NCBI GenBank assembly: GCA_019114415.1
Contig: DXFO01000050.1
Location: 1 to 36,631, forward strand
DNA length: 36,631 nucleotides
From: Candidatus Gemmiger faecavium
GTDB lineage: Bacteria; Bacillota; Clostridia; Oscillospirales; Ruminococcaceae
Direction: 5' to 3'
The stretch's first letter is position 1; each line of letters opens with the position of its first letter. Of this stretch, positions 14,597 through 22,538 are shown in pieces. A program made the translations under genes and the position numbers. The notes beneath the pieces are model-generated. The model was given only the letters and a program-made list of their open reading frames with translations. It made no database searches and was not told the origin of the DNA.

Positions 14597-15610
14597 TCAC
14601 GCACCGAAGTCGGCGGCAACCTTTTTGAGCATCTGACGGATGGGCAGCTGATAGGGGCAGCGGGTCTCGCAGGCGCCGCATTCCACGCAGGCACCGGCCT
14701 TGACGCTCAGCGTGGCATAGCGCTCCCGCGCCCAGCCTTCCAGGCCGTAGCGGTCCAGATAGCCATGGAACAGGAAGCAGTTGGGGATCTGGATGCCCAC
14801 GGTGCAGGGCGCGCAGTAGTTGCAGCGGCGGCAGAACTGGGTGCCCAGGGCACGGCGGACTTCGTCGCAGCGGGTCAGTTCCTCCTCCGTCAGAGGGGAG
14901 GCATCGGCGGCAGCGGCAACGTTCTGGTCCAGTTCCTCCGGCGCGGCCATGCCGGGGATGGCAACGGTGACGTCGGGGTTGCTCAGCACATAGCGCACCG
15001 CAAGACGACCGTCCTCCAGCGCACCGCCGGCCAGGGGCTTCATGGCGATAAAGCCGCGGCCCGATGCCGCACAGCGGGCGATCAGGTCCGCGCCCTGCTG
15101 CTCCACAACATTATAGGGGAACATGATCGTCTCAATATCAGGGCAGTCCAGAGCCTTTTCAAAGGTGGCGGTCAGATGGGCCGTGACACCGATATGTCCC
15201 ACGACGCCCGCCGCCTTGGCCGCCTTGAGGGCCTCCATGGCGCCGCCGGGAGCCAGGATCTTGTCAAAGTCCGCCGGGCTGGGGTTATGGAACTGGTAAA
15301 GCTCGATGTGATCGGTGCGCAGGTTCTTCAGGCTGGCGGCAAGTTCCTTTTCCATCTCCTCCTTGGTGATGGCGCGGCACTTGCTGGCCAGCACGAACTC
15401 GTCCCGCAGGCCGCTTTCCTCCAGGGCCTGACCGATCCATTCCTCGCTGACGGTATAGCCCCGGGCCGTGTCGATATAATTGATGCCCACCTTATGGGCA
15501 GCTTCCAGCATGGCGCGGGTACCCGGCTGGTCGATGCGCTGGATGGGGATGCCGCCAAAGCCCAGACGGGAAATTTTCAGCCCGGTACTGCCCAGCATAA
15601 CATACTGCAT
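14597..15610 (-). CDS. Aldo/keto reductase with C-terminal 4Fe-4S motifs
   Basis: An oxidoreductase of the AKR superfamily fused to a ferredoxin-like tail. The 337 residues begin MQYVMLGSTGLKISRLGFGG. The tetrad is visible: Asp47 and Tyr52 (DTARGY), Lys77 (ASKC) and His108 (YQFHNP). At the C-terminus there is a CxxCxxCxxC run (Cys260-269, CRRCNYCAPC) and a classical CxxCxxCxxxCP cluster motif (Cys308-318, CVECGACETRCP). The latter predicts one [4Fe-4S] centre and the former perhaps a second. GGAGG lies eight bases before the ATG. The substrate is unknown. It is monocistronic with its own terminator. Confidence 0.93.
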   Translation of the reverse strand: MQYVMLGSTGLKISRLGFGGIPIQRIDQPGTRAMLEAAHKVGINYIDTARGYTVSEEWIGQALEESGLRDEFVLASKCRAITKEEMEKELAASLKNLRTDHIELYQFHNPSPADFDKILAPGGAMEALKAAKAAGVVGHIGVTAHLTATFEKALDCPDIETIMFPYNVVEQQGADLIARCAASGRGFIAMKPLAGGALEDGRLAVRYVLSNPDVTVAIPGMAAPEELDQNVAAAADASPLTEEELTRCDEVRRALGTQFCRRCNYCAPCTVGIQIPNCFLFHGYLDRYGLEGWARERYATLSVKAGACVECGACETRCPYQLPIRQMLKKVAADFGA

Positions 15611-15663
15611 AGTTCTTTCCTCCCTGTTTGTGCACGGGCATTTCCGCCGTGCTTTTCCTGACG

Positions 15664-15695
15664 GGCCGGGTGACAGCCGCACCCCGGCCTTTTTT
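15664..15695 (+). terminator. Plus-strand terminator-like hairpin facing the reductase leader
   Basis: GGCCGGG (15664-15670) pairs with CCCGGCC (15683-15689), followed by TTTTTT on the + strand. No + strand gene precedes it. It overlies the 5' leader of the reverse-strand reductase gene, where it could also fold as a leader hairpin. Confidence 0.5.
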
Positions 15696-15712
15696 CATTG
15701 ATTCACCATACC

Positions 15713-15718
15713 ATTATA
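15713..15718 (-). promoter_or_regulatory. -10 box, probable promoter of the aldo/keto reductase gene
   Basis: A perfect TATAAT on the reverse strand about 100 bases before the reductase start. I find no good -35 at standard spacing, so the promoter may need an activator or be weak. Confidence 0.4.
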
Positions 15719-15822
15719 GCAGGTCGGCGGCAAAAATCCACCGTCCCGGCAGCCGGCGGCATCCGCGCCGCGGGGTATCCGCCGGTTTCCCGCGCGCGCC
15801 CGCGATTTTTGCTCCCCGCGAA

Positions 15823-15851
15823 TTGACAAGGCCGCCCCCGTGCGATACCAT
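15823..15851 (+). promoter_or_regulatory. σA promoter of proC-proB-proA
   Basis: A perfect -35 TTGACA (15823-15828), 17 bases, then TACCAT (15846-15851). The leader to proC is about 48 bases. Confidence 0.75.
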
Positions 15852-15864
15852 AAATGCAAACCTT

Positions 15865-15882
15865 TTTGCCCCACGGGGCAAA
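15865..15882 (+). promoter_or_regulatory. Palindrome in the proCBA leader, possible operator
   Basis: TTTGCCCC-AC-GGGGCAAA is a perfect 8+2+8 dyad starting 13 bases after the -10 box, so it lies over the early transcribed leader. The loop is too short for a typical RNA hairpin (a 7-bp stem with four-base loop is possible), which favours a DNA-binding site. No regulator is identified. Confidence 0.45.
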
Positions 15883-15905
15883 GCACTGACTGAGAGGGAT
15901 TGTAT

Positions 15906-16706
15906 ATGCGTTACGGGTTTATCGGATGCGGCAACATGGGCGGCGCGGTGGCGCGGGCCGTGTGCCGCGGAGCCGGAGCGGAAAAGGTTCTGCTGGCCAA
16001 CCGCACCCCCGCCAAGGCCGAGGCCCTGGCCGCCGAGCTGGGCTGCTCCGCCGGGGACAACCTGCGGGTGGCGTCGGACTGTCATTTTATCTTTCTGGGC
16101 GTAAAACCCCAGGTAATGCCCGGCATGCTGGCGGATATTGCCCCGGTGCTGGCCGAACGGAAGGACAGCTTTGTACTGGTCACCATGGCCGCCGGGCTGA
16201 CCATGGCCCGCATCCGGGAGATGGCCGGGGGCAAATACCCTGTCATCCGCATCATGCCCAACACCCCCGCCGCTGTGGGCGCCGGAATGGTGCAGTACTG
16301 CTCGCTGGACGTGAGCGATGTCGATTTACAGGAATTTCTGACTGCCATGGCCCCCGCCGGGCTGCTGGACCCCATTGAGGAACACCTGATCGACGCGGCC
16401 AGCTGCGTTTCCGGCTGCGGCCCCGCCTGGGCTTACCAGTTTATCGAGGCTTTGGCCGACGGCGGTGTGGCGGCAGGTCTGCCCCGGGCCAAGGCCCAGA
16501 TGTACGCCGCCCAGATGCTGCTGGGCAGCGCCCGCCTTGTGCTGGAAAGCGGCCAGCACCCCGGCGCCCTGAAAGATGCGGTGTGCAGCCCGGGGGGCTC
16601 CACCATCCAGGGTGTCCGCGTGCTGGAAGAGCACGCCTTCCGCGGCGCAGTGACCGATGCGGTGCTGGCCGCCTTTGATAAAACGCGCGAGATGGGCAAA
16701 GGCTGA
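15906..16706 (+). CDS. proC: Pyrroline-5-carboxylate reductase
   Basis: Last step of proline synthesis: NAD(P)H-dependent reduction of pyrroline-5-carboxylate. In 266 residues: the Rossmann motif YGFIGCGNMGGA at the start, FLGVKPQVMPGML, IRIMPNTPAAVGAGM, and the signature near the C-terminus, LKDAVCSPGGSTIQGVRVLE. The ATG at 15906 has GAGAGGG seven bases upstream; a TTG two codons earlier is a less likely start. First gene of proC-proB-proA, so the whole glutamate-to-proline route is encoded in one transcript. Confidence 0.97.
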   Translation: MRYGFIGCGNMGGAVARAVCRGAGAEKVLLANRTPAKAEALAAELGCSAGDNLRVASDCHFIFLGVKPQVMPGMLADIAPVLAERKDSFVLVTMAAGLTMARIREMAGGKYPVIRIMPNTPAAVGAGMVQYCSLDVSDVDLQEFLTAMAPAGLLDPIEEHLIDAASCVSGCGPAWAYQFIEALADGGVAAGLPRAKAQMYAAQMLLGSARLVLESGQHPGALKDAVCSPGGSTIQGVRVLEEHAFRGAVTDAVLAAFDKTREMGKG

Positions 16707-16736
16707 TGCCCCGCGCAAAGGGATGAGGAAAGTAAC

Positions 16737-17507
16737 ATGCGTATCGTTGTCAAGATCGGCACCAGCACTCTGGCCCACGAGGGCGGGCGGCTGAACATCC
16801 GCCACACCGAGGAGCTGGTCAAAACCTTAAGCGACCTGAAAAATGCAGGCCATGAGCTCATCGTCGTCTCGTCGGGAGCCATCGGCATGGGCGCGGGCAA
16901 ACTGCAGATCGCCCGGCCCAAGGATATGCCCACCAAACAGGCCGCCGCATCGGTGGGCCAGTGCGAACTGATGTACACCTACGACCGGCTGTTTTCCGCC
17001 TACAACCACACCGTTGCCCAGATCCTGGTGACCCGGGAGGACTTTGACTGGGTGACCCGGCTGAAAAACCTGCAGAACACCGTCTATCGTCTGCTGCAGC
17101 TGGGGGCCATCCCCATCATCAACGAAAACGACAGCGTCGCCACCGAAGAAATTGCCGTGGGCGACAACGACACCATGGGCGCGTTGGTGGCCAAATATGC
17201 CCGCGCCGATCTGCTGGTGGTGCTCAGCGACATTGACGGCCTGTATACCGCCGACCCCCACACCCATCCCGATGCCAAACGCATCGAGCTGGTGGAGGAA
17301 CTCACCCCCGAGATCGACGCTCTGGCCGGAGGGACCCACAGCGGCCTGGGTACCGGCGGCATGGCCACCAAGCTCACCGCCGCCCACATTGCAACGGGCG
17401 CGGGGGTGGACATGGTCATTGCCAACGGCTCCTACCCCGCCCTGCTGTACGATATCGTGGAGGGCAAACCGGTAGGCACCCGTTTTCTGGGCAAGAAAAA
17501 ACACTGA
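16737..17507 (+). CDS. proB: Glutamate 5-kinase, short form without PUA domain
   Basis: First step of proline synthesis: ATP-dependent phosphorylation of glutamate. The 256 residues cover only the amino-acid kinase domain: [28 protein letters not shown], the substrate loop [32 protein letters not shown] and [12 protein letters not shown]. The C-terminal PUA domain of the E. coli type (367 residues) is absent. GAGGAAAG precedes the ATG, 30 bases after proC. Feedback inhibition by proline acts on the kinase domain, so it may persist. Confidence 0.97.
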   Translation: MRIVVKIGTSTLAHEGGRLNIRHTEELVKTLSDLKNAGHELIVVSSGAIGMGAGKLQIARPKDMPTKQAAASVGQCELMYTYDRLFSAYNHTVAQILVTREDFDWVTRLKNLQNTVYRLLQLGAIPIINENDSVATEEIAVGDNDTMGALVAKYARADLLVVLSDIDGLYTADPHTHPDAKRIELVEELTPEIDALAGGTHSGLGTGGMATKLTAAHIATGAGVDMVIANGSYPALLYDIVEGKPVGTRFLGKKKH

Positions 17508-17577
17508 ATTTATCAGGATACCGAACCGTTCCGAATTTTCCATATGCGTTTTGCAGACAAAGAAGGAGGATTTTCCC

Positions 17578-18870
17578 ATGACGACACATGAGATCCTGCT
17601 TGCAGCCCAGGCGGCCCGTCAGCCCCTGGCGCTGGCCAACGCCGACACGAAAAACCGTGCGCTGGAGGCCATGGCCTCCGCCCTGACCGCCGCCTCCGAT
17701 GAGATCCTGGCCGCCAACCGCAAGGATCTGGAAGCCGCCCGGGGCAAGGTGTCCGAGGTCATGCTGGACCGCCTGGCCCTGACCCCGCTGCGCCTGACCG
17801 ACATGGCCAAAGGCATGCGGGAAGTCGCCGCTCTGCCCGATCCGGTGGGTACGCTGCTGCGGCAGATCGTCCGTCCCAACGGCCTGGTCATTGAAAAGCG
17901 GGCCGTCCCCATGGGCGTTATCGCCATCATCTACGAAAGCCGCCCCAACGTCACCTCCGACGCCGCCGCGCTGGCATTGAAAGCGGGCAGCGCCTGCGTG
18001 CTGCGCTGCGGCCGCGACGCCTGGCAGAGCTGCCACGCCATTGTCGCCGCGCTGCGCCGGGGTCTTGCGGCCGTAGGTTTGCCCGAGACGGCAGTCAGCC
18101 TGATCGAGGACACCACCCACGCCTCCGCCAACGAGCTGATGACCGCGGACGGGCTGGTGGACCTGCTGATCCCCCGGGGCGGTGCGGGGCTGATCTCCGC
18201 CTGCGTGCGCAACGCCACCGTCCCCTGCATCCAGACCGGTACCGGCATCTGCCATGTCTACGTGGACGCTGCTGCCGACCTGGAAATGGCGGTGCGCATC
18301 ATTGAAAACGCAAAGACCTCCCGCCCCAGCGTCTGCAACGCCGAGGAAGTCTGCCTGGTCCACAAGGATGTAGCGGACAAGTTCCTGCCCATGCTGCGGG
18401 CAGCCCTGGTGGACGCCCGCGCCGCCGAGGACCTAACCCCCGTGGAGCTGCGGCTGGATTCCCAAGCTGCGGCCATCATTCCCGGCACGCCCGCTTCGGA
18501 CAGCGACTTTGACACCGAGTTTTTGAACTACATTCTGGCCGTGGGCGTGGTAGACAGCCTGGACGACGCCATCGCCCACATTGCTGTCCACTCCACCCAC
18601 CACAGTGACGCCATTGTGACGGCGGACGATGCCGCAGCGGCACGCTTTACCGCCTGCGTGGACAGTGCCGCGGTCTATGTCAACGCCTCCACCCGCTTTA
18701 CCGACGGCGGAGAGTTCGGCCTGGGCTGCGAGATGGGCATTTCCACCCAGAAGCTCCACGCCCGCGGCCCCATGGGCCTGGCCGAGCTGTGCACCTACAA
18801 ATACATCATCCGCGGCAGCGGCCAGACCCGCGGCGGTGCCTCCGCCAAGCTGCAGACGCCCTGCTGCTGA
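17578..18870 (+). CDS. proA: Gamma-glutamyl phosphate reductase
   Basis: Second step of proline synthesis: NADPH-dependent reduction of glutamyl phosphate to the semialdehyde. In 430 residues: an aldehyde-dehydrogenase fold with [20 protein letters not shown], the nucleophile Cys253 in [10 protein letters not shown], and the C-terminal signature [20 protein letters not shown]. The ATG at 17578 follows an excellent AAGGAGGA site; an in-frame TTG nine codons earlier lies before that site and is rejected. The operon ends at the terminator 55 bases downstream. Confidence 0.97.
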   Translation: MTTHEILLAAQAARQPLALANADTKNRALEAMASALTAASDEILAANRKDLEAARGKVSEVMLDRLALTPLRLTDMAKGMREVAALPDPVGTLLRQIVRPNGLVIEKRAVPMGVIAIIYESRPNVTSDAAALALKAGSACVLRCGRDAWQSCHAIVAALRRGLAAVGLPETAVSLIEDTTHASANELMTADGLVDLLIPRGGAGLISACVRNATVPCIQTGTGICHVYVDAAADLEMAVRIIENAKTSRPSVCNAEEVCLVHKDVADKFLPMLRAALVDARAAEDLTPVELRLDSQAAAIIPGTPASDSDFDTEFLNYILAVGVVDSLDDAIAHIAVHSTHHSDAIVTADDAAAARFTACVDSAAVYVNASTRFTDGGEFGLGCEMGISTQKLHARGPMGLAELCTYKYIIRGSGQTRGGASAKLQTPCC

Positions 18871-18925
18871 CCGGATACGGCACAGCGCTGGAAAAACCGG
18901 CGCCTGCCCATCAAATACGGCATAC

Positions 18926-18964
18926 AAAAAGCCCTCACGCATTTCTCATGCGTGAGGGCTTTTT
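18926..18964. terminator. Bidirectional terminator between proA and the GH25 gene
   Basis: A perfect 17-bp stem AAAAAGCCCTCACGCAT / ATGCGTGAGGGCTTTTT with a five-base loop has T runs on both strands. It serves the convergent proA and GH25 genes. Confidence 0.95.
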
Positions 18965-18986
18965 ACTGGTTATGAGGAACGGGCGA

Positions 18987-21041
18987 TCAGCCGACGTTCA
19001 TATCCACGTTGCCGGGAACGCCGTTGACCTTGCCGGTGCTGGTGTACTGCCAGATATCGTAGCGGTACTTGAAGTCCAGCGAATCACGGTACTGGGCGAT
19101 CCAGATGCGGTACTTGCTGATGTTTGCGTAGTTCAGGGAGTTGTAGAACCAGCTTGCGTAGGAGTAAACACCGGCGGAGTAACCCGCATTGCGGATGGTC
19201 TCACAGAAGGCCACGGCGCAGGCGGTGCGCTGGGCTGCCGAGATGCCGTCCGCACGGCCGGTATCACCGGCGACCTTTTCGGTGTCGTAGTAGACGCCCA
19301 GAGGCAGGCTGTAACCGCTGCACAGGCTCAGGACCATGCTGGCTTCCTCCACGGCTTCGGCCTCGTTGACGGCCTGGCTGTAGAAGTAAACGCCAACCTT
19401 CAGACCGGCGGCGGTAGCGCCCTGGATGTTGCGGCGGAAGGTGGAGTCCTCGACCAGAGCGCCGCTGCCGTAACCGCGGTAGCCCACGCGGATGATGGCA
19501 AAGGTGATGCCGTCCGCAGCGACTGCGTTCCAGTCGATGTTGCCCTGATACTTGGAAACGTCGATGCCGCGGGCCGTCTGGTTCAGAACGCCGTCCGCGC
19601 CGAAGGTGTAGACATTGCCCTGAATGACCTGGGTGCCGATGACCGGCTGATGGGTCGCGGGATCGTAGTAGTAGTTCTTGCCGTCGATGTTCTGCCAGCC
19701 GGTATACTCATATGTAATGCGCTCGCTGGAAGAAATATCAAAGCCGTAGCCGGACAGCTCCGATGCCTTGATCTCGGTGGGCCAGCCCGCCGTGGGATCG
19801 CTGGGTTTCTGGGTGGGCGTGGGAGTCGGCGTCGGGGTGGGCGTAGGAGTAGGAGTGGGGGTTGCCGTCGGCGTCGGGGTCGGCGTGGCCGTCGGGGTGG
19901 GGGTGGGCGTAGCCGTGGGAGTCGGTGTCGGGGTGACCTCCGGCGCGGGAGTGGGGGTCACTTCCGGGGTCGGAGTGGCGGTCTCCTCAGGCTCGGTGGT
20001 GGGAGTGCTGCTCTCATCCAGGACCTGCACATCGGAGGACGCATCCGGCTCATTGGTGCCGTGACGGGTCGTCAGCGCGGAAAGGCTCATCAGGGAAAGT
20101 CCCTGGAAAGAAGCACCCGTAGCGGAGTAGGTGGCAGAGCTGTCACGCTTGGCTCCCACCAGATCCTTGGTGTTGCTATCGTAGACAGGCAGGTACGCCG
20201 AAGTGGAACCGTCCTTCATCATCAGATGGCCGTCCGAGCTGAGCTTGGCAGTGTAGACGGTGACGCGGGAAATCTCTTTCTGGCTGGACTCGGCGTAAGA
20301 GACGGTGTCGGTGATCTCTTCCTGGACCACAGAACCGGAATAGCTGGAGTCTTCCTGGCTTTCCACAACCTCCGACGACTGGACGATCTTATCCTTGACC
20401 GCTTCCACGTCGGCTTTGTATTCGACCTTTTCTTCAACGGTCACTTCCACGTCGTCGGGCAGGTTGTAGCCCTCCACTTCGGGGAAGCTGACCACGTAGT
20501 CGCCCGGTTCCACATTCTCGGCCAGCATGGTGCCGGACTCGGTGTCCACGGGGTAGGTGGTGGCATTGCCCTCGGCGTCAGTGACGGTGACATCCATCTC
20601 GACACCGGTCAGCGGGATCTTGACGGTATCTTCTGACTGGGTATCCGTATCGGAATCCTTGGCCTGCGTGTCGGTGCCGGAGCTGTCGGTATCCTTTGCC
20701 GCATCGGTATCGGAAGCGCCGTCCGCCTCTTCCGCCGACGCATCGGCCAGGGTATAGAGCAGAACACCGATGTCCTGCTGGATGACCGAAACGTCGCACA
20801 GCACATCCTGGATAGGCGTGGGCGTGGGGCTGGGAGTCGGCGTGGGGGTGGAGGCCGTCTCCACCGTGGGGGCGGTAGTGGGCATCTCCTGGGGCGCGGC
20901 ACTCAAAAATGCCGACGCCATAACGCTGACACCGATGCTGGCGCTCAGCAGAACGGCCACGCCGCCCATGGCCACTTTATACAGCGGCAGCCGCTGGAAC
21001 GTACTGCCGGAGAAATATTTCATGACTTCACGTTTTTTCAT
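18987..21041 (-). CDS. Membrane-anchored GH25 muramidase with TP-repeat stalk
   Basis: A 684-residue cell-surface lysozyme-like protein. It has a basic N-terminus and one TM helix (about 22-48), then a short TP-rich stretch (65-76), an acidic Asp/Ser/Thr region (100-140) and a SpaA/prealbumin-like beta domain (about 145-210, ending in ENVEPGDYVVSFPEVEGYNL). A 65-residue Thr-Pro stalk (345-411) leads to one glucan-binding-type repeat (448-487, GWQNIDGKNYYYD). The C-terminus is a GH25 domain (491-684) with RGIDVSKYQGNIDW, TFAIIRVGYRGYG, VYFYSQA, YYDTEKV, AGVYSYASWF and IWQYTSTGKVNGV. The catalytic acidic residues Asp494 and the DTE motif (586-588) are present. The ATG at 21041 is chosen for the following signal-anchor; GGAG stands 12 bases upstream. 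It probably trims peptidoglycan outside the membrane. Confidence 0.93.
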   Translation of the reverse strand: MKKREVMKYFSGSTFQRLPLYKVAMGGVAVLLSASIGVSVMASAFLSAAPQEMPTTAPTVETASTPTPTPSPTPTPIQDVLCDVSVIQQDIGVLLYTLADASAEEADGASDTDAAKDTDSSGTDTQAKDSDTDTQSEDTVKIPLTGVEMDVTVTDAEGNATTYPVDTESGTMLAENVEPGDYVVSFPEVEGYNLPDDVEVTVEEKVEYKADVEAVKDKIVQSSEVVESQEDSSYSGSVVQEEITDTVSYAESSQKEISRVTVYTAKLSSDGHLMMKDGSTSAYLPVYDSNTKDLVGAKRDSSATYSATGASFQGLSLMSLSALTTRHGTNEPDASSDVQVLDESSTPTTEPEETATPTPEVTPTPAPEVTPTPTPTATPTPTPTATPTPTPTATPTPTPTPTPTPTPTPTQKPSDPTAGWPTEIKASELSGYGFDISSSERITYEYTGWQNIDGKNYYYDPATHQPVIGTQVIQGNVYTFGADGVLNQTARGIDVSKYQGNIDWNAVAADGITFAIIRVGYRGYGSGALVEDSTFRRNIQGATAAGLKVGVYFYSQAVNEAEAVEEASMVLSLCSGYSLPLGVYYDTEKVAGDTGRADGISAAQRTACAVAFCETIRNAGYSAGVYSYASWFYNSLNYANISKYRIWIAQYRDSLDFKYRYDIWQYTSTGKVNGVPGNVDMNVG
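19809..20009 (-). repeat. Thr-Pro stalk-coding minisatellite
   Basis: About 65 codons dominated by alternating Thr and Pro (TPTPTATPTPTPTATP-type 8-residue periods, then pure TP). At DNA level it is a degenerate GGNGTNGGNGT-like repeat. It is a candidate for length variation between strains. Confidence 0.85.
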
Positions 21042-21122
21042 TCCGTTTGATTGCTCCTGTTCTTTTCCGCGCTGTCGGCGCGGCAAACCTTAACCTCATA
21101 CGTATCCCAAAATACAGTACCC

Positions 21123-21151
21123 ATTATATACCCTGTTTTTGCGGGGTTCAA
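21123..21151 (-). promoter_or_regulatory. σA promoter of the GH25 gene
   Basis: Reverse strand TTGAAC (21146-21151), 17 bases, perfect TATAAT (21123-21128), about 80 bases before the start. The GH25-DUF3810 spacer (21042-21262) also holds a small CTACA-TTT-TGTAG dyad at 21205-21217. Confidence 0.75.
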
Positions 21152-21262
21152 GGGGCATAGCCTGGAAACATTTGTAAATCTTATCGCTGTATCGACGGTT
21201 CCATCTACATTTTGTAGTGTCCGCCACCGGCATCCACAAGGCGCCGGAAAAACTTTTTTGCC

Positions 21263-22360
21263 TCAGCCGGCCAGGGGCAGATATTTTTCCACCAGAAGGT
21301 CCACACAGGCCCCGTAGCTGCGCATTCCCAGCTCCTGATCATAGCTTTGCAGAAAGCCCTCGTAGACCGTCTCTCCCAGGGACTCCACCGGACCTTCCCA
21401 GGATGCCCAGTAGGCATCGTTGCAGGCGATGTCCGCCCGGGCCTCTGGGCAAAGCGTTTGCCAGGTCTCCATTGCCCGCTCGGTATCCACCGAGTACAGG
21501 GCATTGAACAGATGGACATAACCGTACACCCATCCAGAATAGACATACGCCGCCTTTCCGCTGGTCACCGAAGCATAAATACCGCAGAAATTGGCTTCCT
21601 GTTCCGCGGCAACGCCCCGCTGGTGGGCAAATTCGTGGGCGATGGTCACCGGCAGAAATACCGCCGGGCAGTCCACGTTGACGGTGCTCTCCCCGAACAG
21701 CGGGCAGAGATACCCGGTAAAGCCTGCCGCACTCATCAACTTGGAATAAAAGGCAGGCTTTGCACTGCGCTCCGGGCCGTCCAGGCAGGGATATTCCGTC
21801 GCTGCGGCGTCGTATACCCCGGCACTGTCGGCCAGGATCTCCTCCACGCTGACAGCAAACACGCCGTCCTCATCCCGCGGGACCGTGTCCGCCGTGGCGT
21901 TGGCCTGCCGGGCAAAATATTCAGCCACCGCGGCCAGGTCCTCCACCTCCACCGCGCCGCCGGTCATACCGGCTTTTTCGGCAAAGGTGGTACCGTAATA
22001 CTGGGTCCCCCAGAAGGCGCACACCAGCAGATAAATCCAGACCGCCGCCGTGCAGAAATGCAGCGCCAGCACGCCGAAACGGAATCTGCCCCGGCATACC
22101 GCCAGCCACACCGTGCGGCCGATCATGAACAGCACAAACAGGATCAGCACCGTGACCGAAGCCTCGCACACGCTGAAAGGCAGCGGGTCCACCAGCGCCG
22201 ACACTGCCCGTTTGTAAGGCATGGAAACATACTGCAGCCAGGCATCCATCCAGTCCCGGCGGCCCCGTGCCGCCCAGAACAGGCAAAGCCCCGCCCCGCC
22301 GGCCAGCAGCAGGCTTACCGCGGCCCAATGCCTGCGGCAATATTGCAGCATCCTTTGCAT
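21263..22360 (-). CDS. DUF3810-type membrane zinc-peptidase-like protein
   Basis: A 365-residue protein matching the DUF3810 pattern as I know it. It has three TM helices in the first 120 residues (about 12-30, 66-88, 96-118). A large extracytoplasmic domain follows, with a gluzincin-like HEFAH (242-246) and AAEQEANF, whose Glu253 or Glu255 could complete a zinc site. Catalysis is not shown for the family. The ATG at 22360 follows AGGAGG by seven bases; a longer frame upstream runs through the promoter. It is transcribed toward the GH25 gene, 221 bases away with a separate promoter and no clear terminator between. An envelope role is suggested by topology and context. Confidence 0.85.
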   Translation of the reverse strand: MQRMLQYCRRHWAAVSLLLAGGAGLCLFWAARGRRDWMDAWLQYVSMPYKRAVSALVDPLPFSVCEASVTVLILFVLFMIGRTVWLAVCRGRFRFGVLALHFCTAAVWIYLLVCAFWGTQYYGTTFAEKAGMTGGAVEVEDLAAVAEYFARQANATADTVPRDEDGVFAVSVEEILADSAGVYDAAATEYPCLDGPERSAKPAFYSKLMSAAGFTGYLCPLFGESTVNVDCPAVFLPVTIAHEFAHQRGVAAEQEANFCGIYASVTSGKAAYVYSGWVYGYVHLFNALYSVDTERAMETWQTLCPEARADIACNDAYWASWEGPVESLGETVYEGFLQSYDQELGMRSYGACVDLLVEKYLPLAG

Positions 22361-22402
22361 CGCCACACCTCCTGGCAGTTGCACATAGGCAACCTTGTGA
22401 AC

Positions 22403-22431
22403 AGTATACCTGAGATTTCCTCCCGGCGCAA
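22403..22431 (-). promoter_or_regulatory. σA promoter of the DUF3810 gene
   Basis: Reverse strand TTGCGC (22426-22431), 17 bases, TATACT (22403-22408), about 43 bases before the start. Confidence 0.6.
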
Positions 22432-22538
22432 CGGTCTGAGAGGGCTCGGAAGCGTAGATTCTGCACAAGGCAGTCTCGCGTTTTTTGTACAGATGTGCTA
22501 TCATACAAAGAGATTCTGTCATGCAGGAGGTGCGGGCA

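Noticed and set aside
19809..20009. CRISPR-like repeat array
   Set aside because: The repeats are short, contiguous and in frame, encoding a Thr-Pro stalk. There are no unique spacers or cas genes.
22495..22538. Earlier starts for the GlgB-like gene
   Set aside because: The AGGAGGTG ribosome binding site lies seven bases before the ATG at 22539, so upstream ATG/TTG codons would include or precede it.
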